A stretch of 64,000 nt of DNA, taken from NCBI RefSeq assembly GCF_017562075.2, contig NC_054084.1, positions 19,032,889 through 19,096,888 of the forward strand, written 5' to 3'. The stretch comes from Anopheles merus. Its lineage: Eukaryota > Arthropoda > Insecta > Diptera > Culicidae. The notes below the pieces were generated by a model. It was not told the DNA's origin, ran no database searches, and was given only the letters and a program-made list of their open reading frames with translations. Position numbers and translations under genes: made by a program. Below are positions 59,035 to 64,000 of this stretch, piece after piece (the first letter of the stretch is position 1; every line of letters begins with the position of its first letter).

Positions 59035-61610
59035 TTTATTTTAGGTGTTATTTATTTGCTACATTTAAAAGCTGACAATAAAGAAAAAAATGATTCTAAA
59101 ATTAGTTGTTAGGATCGCAGAATATTATAAAGTGTAAAAATAAGTCCTCACAGTGTTTAGTTGATAGATGTTAGCTCGCAATATCATCACTTTTTTGTGT
59201 GTTTTCAATCAGTGATGCCATACTTCAAGGAAGATTTGTTTAGCTACATTGAACATGATTCAAAATTATTTATGTCTGGTTACAATTGCTGTTGCTACAG
59301 TCTCCACAATGCTGTTTTTAAGAGGTCAGAGTTTTCCACAGGACGGAGTATATTTCCCAATAAAAGTCATGTTTCTGTGGCATACTTGATGTTGACTTGC
59401 TGATCAAGATTATTAAATTGAATAAATCATATTTTTTCATATTTAGTTGGACTTCAGCTCCCTGTGTTCGTCTTAGCTCGTATTGGATATTACATATTAA
59501 ACTCATACACCACGCCGCTCAGTTTTTTTGCAAAACCATGGCATAAGTTGCATCGAGAAGAAATGGAAGAAAAATAGTGTGAATCATTATTCAATTCCAA
59601 TCCACTCTATTACATTGCGTACATTTGCAGTGTTTAATTTTCCACGTTTGCCCACACGCACCACGCGTCATCAGTCCCCGAAGCCCGACTAGACACTGTC
59701 GTCCCTGCGGGTGCATCATCCCCACGTTGACCAGGCGATACATCAATCTCCTTACCCTTCCCTTTCCAATTCCCTACCACCAATCCCCCCTCTCCCGTAA
59801 TGGATGGCAAAAAGGTGGCATACCTTCCATGTGTCCTGCCGCTCATTTTCATGCAAATTGTTTCTGCCCTCTCGTGTTTTTTTCCCTGCGGCACATTCGT
59901 TTTTTTACCCCTGCCGTTCCCCCCCCCCCCCCCAATTTTGACTCCCCATTTCGCTCCACCCGTTTCCGACGGACGCATTTATTCAATTTTATTTACCCAT
60001 TAGTTTAAAAGCCAATTGAATTTCGCTTCCCAAGGCTTCCCCGGGCGCGCGGCGCCTTCCCCACAGGATGGCCATCGTTTGCCGAACGAGACTGTCATTC
60101 CACGCGGAAGGAGAGAGTGGGAAGGCAGACCGTTTGAATCATTTCGGTTCGCCGGCACGACCGTTGGCGTCGATGGTTTGGGGCGGGCGGTTGTTCGCCC
60201 CCACAACGGACGAACCCAGCGACGATGGCTGGGCGCCTCCATCACACCAATAAATTGCGCCACCATCGTTCGCTGGCGGTTATGGTTATGGGATGGGAGT
60301 GGGAAGGACTGCTTGATTGTGGTCGCTGGGTCGTTGAGCTGTGCTCCCACAACCTCTATGTACCCTCCGTCCTACGTCCTCGTCATTGCCACCGGTGGGT
60401 GGGTGGGTAGAGCGAGCAATTTCATCCACACCACACGCGGATTGTTGGGACGGAGGCGTCATAAAAAAGCCCCACCGCAGGACACCCATCACTGCTGAAC
60501 CGTAGTTCCTTTCCCACTCTCCCTTCCCCTCATAAAAAGAGGGTTTATTTCTCTTTCTTTCTATCTTACTCTCTCTCTCTCTCGCTCTCTTTCGGACTGT
60601 TTTGCGTTGCTCGTGGCGTGCTTTCGGTTTTTGCCCCGGAGCAGTTTATGCGCCCTTGTTTGCGATTGCCCTTCGCGTCCGTCCATGTTTGGCTTGATGT
60701 CGTTATTATGTTCCGTCCGTTGACTATCTTTTTTCCTGCTGCTTTTACCATACCCTACCCCTCCCCACCCTCGGTATAACTGGGGGAAGCTGTGGACGAT
60801 ACCATTCCGTCGGACAAACCCGTGCGTGCCCATTTGAGGTAGCCTGATTTGCTTGCTTTTCTTTTTTGTTTGTCCTCCCCCCCCCCCCCACCATCCACAT
60901 CTTTAGTGTCAGTTTGTTTGTCACACCCACTACTGTTGCTATATCCGTGTGCGCGTGCTTGTGCTTGTGTGTCTCGTTAGCCCACCCATGAAACCGTTAA
61001 CGCGGTGGCACACGGCCCGGGCTGCTGTAATCATCGTCGAGCGTTACTGCAAACTGGTACCGTTTATCCCACGTTTTTCTCTCCTTTCCCCATTCCAAAC
61101 CATGCTCAACCCCTTCTGGGCAACTGTCCCGATGAAGCCGTTCCGGCAATAATAATTGCAATAATATCCGTCGCGACAGGGCCGTGTGACGCACACGCAA
61201 TCAATATCCCTTGTCCCATGCGAGCCTGGCGTCCGCGGCGTGCTTTGGGACCAATCGAGCACAATGGGTTTTGTTCGGGGGGTTTGTGTGTGTGTGTGTA
61301 TTTTTCCGTTTTGTTTGAAATTTGTTTTCACCGGATGTTTGGTGCGTGCAACGAACTCCCTTGTGGGCTGCAGTTTAAAACAATATTGTACTCTGCGCTC
61401 TCTGTGGCATGTGGCTAATGGGGGGGGGGGGCACCAATTGGGAAATGAAAAGCCAAACCAACAGCACCGGTAGTGGGAAGGTAGTGATGGCAGCCCGTGC
61501 AAGCTCGATTTGCCGATGGAAAGATGCTTTTGTTTAGCAGCATGCGTTCAAGCTTAATTAACGCCGCAAGGCCGTAAAGAGCATGGGTGCGTGTGGACTC
61601 GTTCGATGCG
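59035..61610. other. AT-rich spacer then GC-rich block, no gene
   Basis: AT-rich to about 59580, then GC-rich to 61610. It holds C-runs near 59921-59932 and 60878-60889, a CT tract (60569-60590), a GT tract (61283-61299) and a G-run near 61421-61430. Overlapping frames up to 160 codons occur on both strands, none with a motif. Confidence 0.5.
60569..60590. repeat. (CT)n microsatellite
   Basis: A CT tract of about 10 units with one G interruption. Confidence 0.9.
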
Positions 61611-62362
61611 AATTACTATTCATAGTTGGGAACGTTGTAATTAGAGTGGGTGGTGTGATTTTTGTACTTTATTATTAAATATTTCAACCAAATGGTAAGA
61701 GTTGCGTGTGCTGCTGCTGTTGTTGTTGTTGTTCATTGTTGTGCATTGTTTTGCCGCAGCGATTGTACGCATGTTATTGTTGCGGGCGTTATTATATCGA
61801 TGAAGTACGTTGTAAGTTATTGATTTGTAGAAGTTGCTCTTTTTCATTGCACGATTCATACATATACGCAATTGAATTGATTGGTTTCATTACTTAAATA
61901 AAGTCAGATACACTTGTTTTAGTTGCGCTACACTTGCTACAAAAAAACTACTGTTTAATTTGCTACATATACTGAATAAAACGTTTGAATAGTATAAGTA
62001 AAATCCTTCTTGTTTTATTAGAAAAAAATCAATAAATTTAAAATATAATGTTTAATATATTGCTGTAATGTTGCTCATTAATTATTTGGATAATCTTCCC
62101 CATTTTATTTTGTTATCGGTGGGAAGAGATAAAAGCACTCTCATAGATGTTGTAGCTCGCGTTAAAGTAAAGTGATATTTAAAAGCTTTCTATTTTTGAG
62201 GCATGCTTTTTGTAGATTGCCAACAGTTCTTAACTTGATCAACATTGAAACTGACAACTCATGGCTAATAAAAACATAAACTACAAAAAACTAGTATCCT
62301 GGAATATAATCTGTAAGACAATAACATTAATTTTAATAATGGATGATGATATGTATGTATCA
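61611..62362. other. AT-rich gene-free block
   Basis: AT-rich spacer with a short TGC/TTG trinucleotide tract near 61709-61734. No gene. Confidence 0.5.
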
Positions 62363-62364
62363 TA

Positions 62365-62581
62365 CATGGTTTCCCACGATTTATTGGTCAATTCCCATGA
62401 TTTTTTGGTGCGTTCTCACGATTTTTTGGTCGTATCCCATAGATTTTTGGTCCGTTCCTATAATTTATTGGTATTTTCCGATTGGATATCAATACAATTG
62501 GACCAAAAAAAAATCCTACAGCTTTTAATCCCTCTCCCTAAAAATTGATAAGAATCAACAAATAAATCGCGGGAAACCCTG
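62365..62581. mobile_element. TA-flanked MITE with sub-repeat arms, copy 2
   Basis: The left end CATGGTTTCCCACGATTTAT and the reverse complement of the right end, CAGGGTTTCCCGCGATTTAT, match at 18 of 20 positions. TA lies outside both ends (62363-62364 and 62582-62583). The plus strand matches the reverse complement of copy 1 at 48059-48295, including the shared phrases TATCCCATAGATTTTTGGT and GGTATTTTCCGATTGGATAT. The left arm again consists of five 20-22 bp units. Its translation at 62261-62548 is repetitive only because of those units. It is 217 bp, slightly shorter than copy 1. Confidence 0.9.
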
Positions 62582-62583
62582 TA

Positions 62584-62841
62584 AAGGCTTTCAAAAAAAG
62601 ATCAAATAATTAAATATGTTATTGAAAAACCTGATAACCAAACTAAAAAACTGTTGTTTATAATTGTATTGAACTGTGGTAGTTTATTAAATTATCTTTA
62701 AACCTGATCTCGCCAACCCAGTGACGGCTGTAGTCGCATGCCATTGCTTAGCGGTCGCGGAGGATCCCGGTTATCCAGGTCGGTCGGTTATCTAATTTCT
62801 AATTTAATATACTAAAGGTCGATTATAGGTCGGTTATAAGA
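62584..62841. other. Spacer between MITE and retrotransposon
   Basis: Mixed AT-rich and moderately GC-rich DNA. Words GGTCGGTTAT repeat near 62780 and 62827 next to the retrotransposon tail. No gene. Confidence 0.5.
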
Positions 62842-63535
62842 ATATTTATTTATTAATTTATTTAAGTCATCTAGCCTGGACTGGCCTACATAACTATTCT
62901 CAATGTTTCAATACACTGGCTAATAATGGACTTAACTGAAATTAACATCATATAAGACATAGTGATAACCAATTACAATCAGGTAGCTATGACGAACGTG
63001 GAAATGCGAAATAAATATATAAATAAATAACTTAATGCTTGAATGAAATCCTGAGCTAATGAGTTTATGTAAAAAAGTGCACTGAGCCGTCATTCGCCTG
63101 TGTTCGAGGGATTCCAGTCCAAAAAGAAGGCACCTTGTACGGTAGCAGGGACGAGACCAATTCAGACGGTACCAAAGGACGCGTGTGAATTTTCCTTAGG
63201 ATTGATTCTAGCCGTTCAATTCTGTATTTTTGAGTTGATATCGATATTATTGAAGCAAACTCTAGAACAGGCCTAACTATAGCACAATATAAGGATTATA
63301 AGGTATACAGATCACTAAAGTCTGTTCCAACACGTAAGACAAATCCTAACAAACGAAGAGCTTTTGAAATACATAACTCATAGTGATCTTGAAGAGTCGA
63401 TCTACTATCTATCTGTACACCTAAATCACAAATATAATGACAGGACATGACAGGAGGCCAATATTTGTTTGCACTTCGAGCCCGTGAAATAGTATAGTCT
63501 ATCTTATTTATATTTCTTTTTAAATTGCTTAACAA
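62842..63535 (-). mobile_element. Jockey-clade non-LTR retrotransposon, 3' end, defective
   Basis: On the minus strand, 63535 down to about 63080 encodes the end of a Jockey-type reverse transcriptase: DLGVQIDSRSTLQDHYE, then SKALRLLGFVLRV, DFSDLYTL, a stop, then YCAIVRPVLEFASII and YRIERLESILRKI. An in-frame stop interrupts LYTL and SLYCAIV, so the copy is dead. A 3' untranslated part follows, ending in TTAAATAAATTAATAAATA (plus 62842-62863 as ATTTATT words), the short A/T tail typical of Jockey-like elements. The 5' part is missing; truncation on insertion is usual for this class. Confidence 0.82.
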
Positions 63536-63590
63536 TTAATGCATGGGTTATTTATGCGTTTGGTTTGCGGCTGTACCTTTCCAAATGACT

Positions 63591-63776
63591 TTATTTACTT
63601 TATATGATAGAGTGTTTTTAATTTCTTTTATCATTTATCTATTCTCTTTTTAATTGCTGCTTAAATTCCTTAATGGTTAAATCTTATTTACTTTATATGA
63701 TGGATTGTTTTTCATCCCTGTTTCCCTTTCATTTTATTTATTTTCTTTACAGTCACTTTTTAGATTCCGGTGTTGT
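63591..63776. repeat. 93-bp imperfect tandem duplication
   Basis: TTATTTACTTTATATGAT occurs at 63591-63608 and 63684-63701. The following T-rich 70 bp is similar in both halves. The duplication lies just upstream of the retrotransposon remnant in its own orientation and may be part of it or of its flank. Confidence 0.7.
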
Positions 63777-64000
63777 TAACCCTTAAGTCTAATAAAGCGT
63801 AAAATAATTCGCAAGCAAACACAGTCCAAAACGTTGCCCGAACTCAGCCCATCATTTTTGTTGTTGTGTTGAACGAAAAACAAAACAAAACCCTATTTGT
63901 CATTGCCAATACCGGACGCGAAGCAAAATGCAAATGAAATTGTAAAAACAGGGCGGTTTGTTTTTATAATACATGCAGCTATCACTGCCCACAGGCGACG
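63777..64000. other. Start of a further GC-richer stretch, no gene
   Basis: AT-rich sequence with an A-rich segment near 63878-63893, becoming GC-richer at the window end. Nothing was recognised. Confidence 0.45.

Noticed and set aside
1..64000. CRISPR array, operon, bacterial or viral insertion
   Set aside because: The only regular array (32-bp units at 40646-41135) has no spacers. No prokaryotic gene organisation or viral protein motifs were seen on either strand.

Overview
This 64 kb window looks like noncoding insect nuclear DNA, most likely from an anopheline mosquito. That identification is inference, at about 0.7. It rests on decayed RTE-like and Jockey-like non-LTR retrotransposon remains, short TA-flanked inverted-repeat transposons of the kind common in mosquitoes, abundant CA/GT and GA/CT microsatellites, and a mosaic of GC-rich and AT-rich blocks. 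I could not support a single host protein-coding gene, tRNA, rRNA or recognised microRNA on either strand. The long open frames are low-complexity (His-Thr, Ser-Leu, Cys-Val, Pro-rich) translations of microsatellites and C-rich DNA, or shadows of repeats. The window is probably one very large intron or an intergenic regulatory stretch.

Layout. From 1 to about 34 kb, GC-rich blocks of roughly 1-3 kb alternate with AT-rich blocks of roughly 0.4-2.4 kb. GC-rich blocks hold nearly all the long dinucleotide microsatellites, such as the roughly 80 bp CT tract at 21001. AT-rich blocks hold degenerate minisatellites (7526-8075, 25356-25481), a T-rich simple repeat (15080-15510) and small hairpins (2262, 17557). 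At 34.9-36.1 kb there is a 747 bp foldback element with a duplicated right arm, followed closely by a second element remnant. From 36.3 to 40.0 kb lies the largest GC-rich block. Its plus strand is C-rich and almost free of G up to about 38.5 kb, then turns G-rich from about 38.94 kb, including a 23-base G run.

From 40 kb to the end, AT-rich blocks carry identifiable mobile elements. These are a 32-bp minisatellite array touching an inverted-repeat transposon (40.65-41.35 kb), an RTE-type reverse-transcriptase relic (41.42-41.73 kb), a 212 bp element flanked by ACGTGT (44.4 kb), two copies in opposite orientation of one TA-flanked element whose arms are built of about 21-bp sub-repeats (48.06 and 62.37 kb), one TA-flanked element inserted inside another (52.4-53.05 kb), a second copy of the 41 kb transposon (55.0 kb), another TA-flanked element (58.7 kb), and the 3' end of a Jockey-clade retrotransposon on the minus strand (62.84-63.54 kb). 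All recognisable transposons lie in AT-rich blocks. The best candidates for something undescribed are the foldback element with the duplicated arm, the sub-repeat-armed element pair, and the 32-bp array open in all three forward frames.
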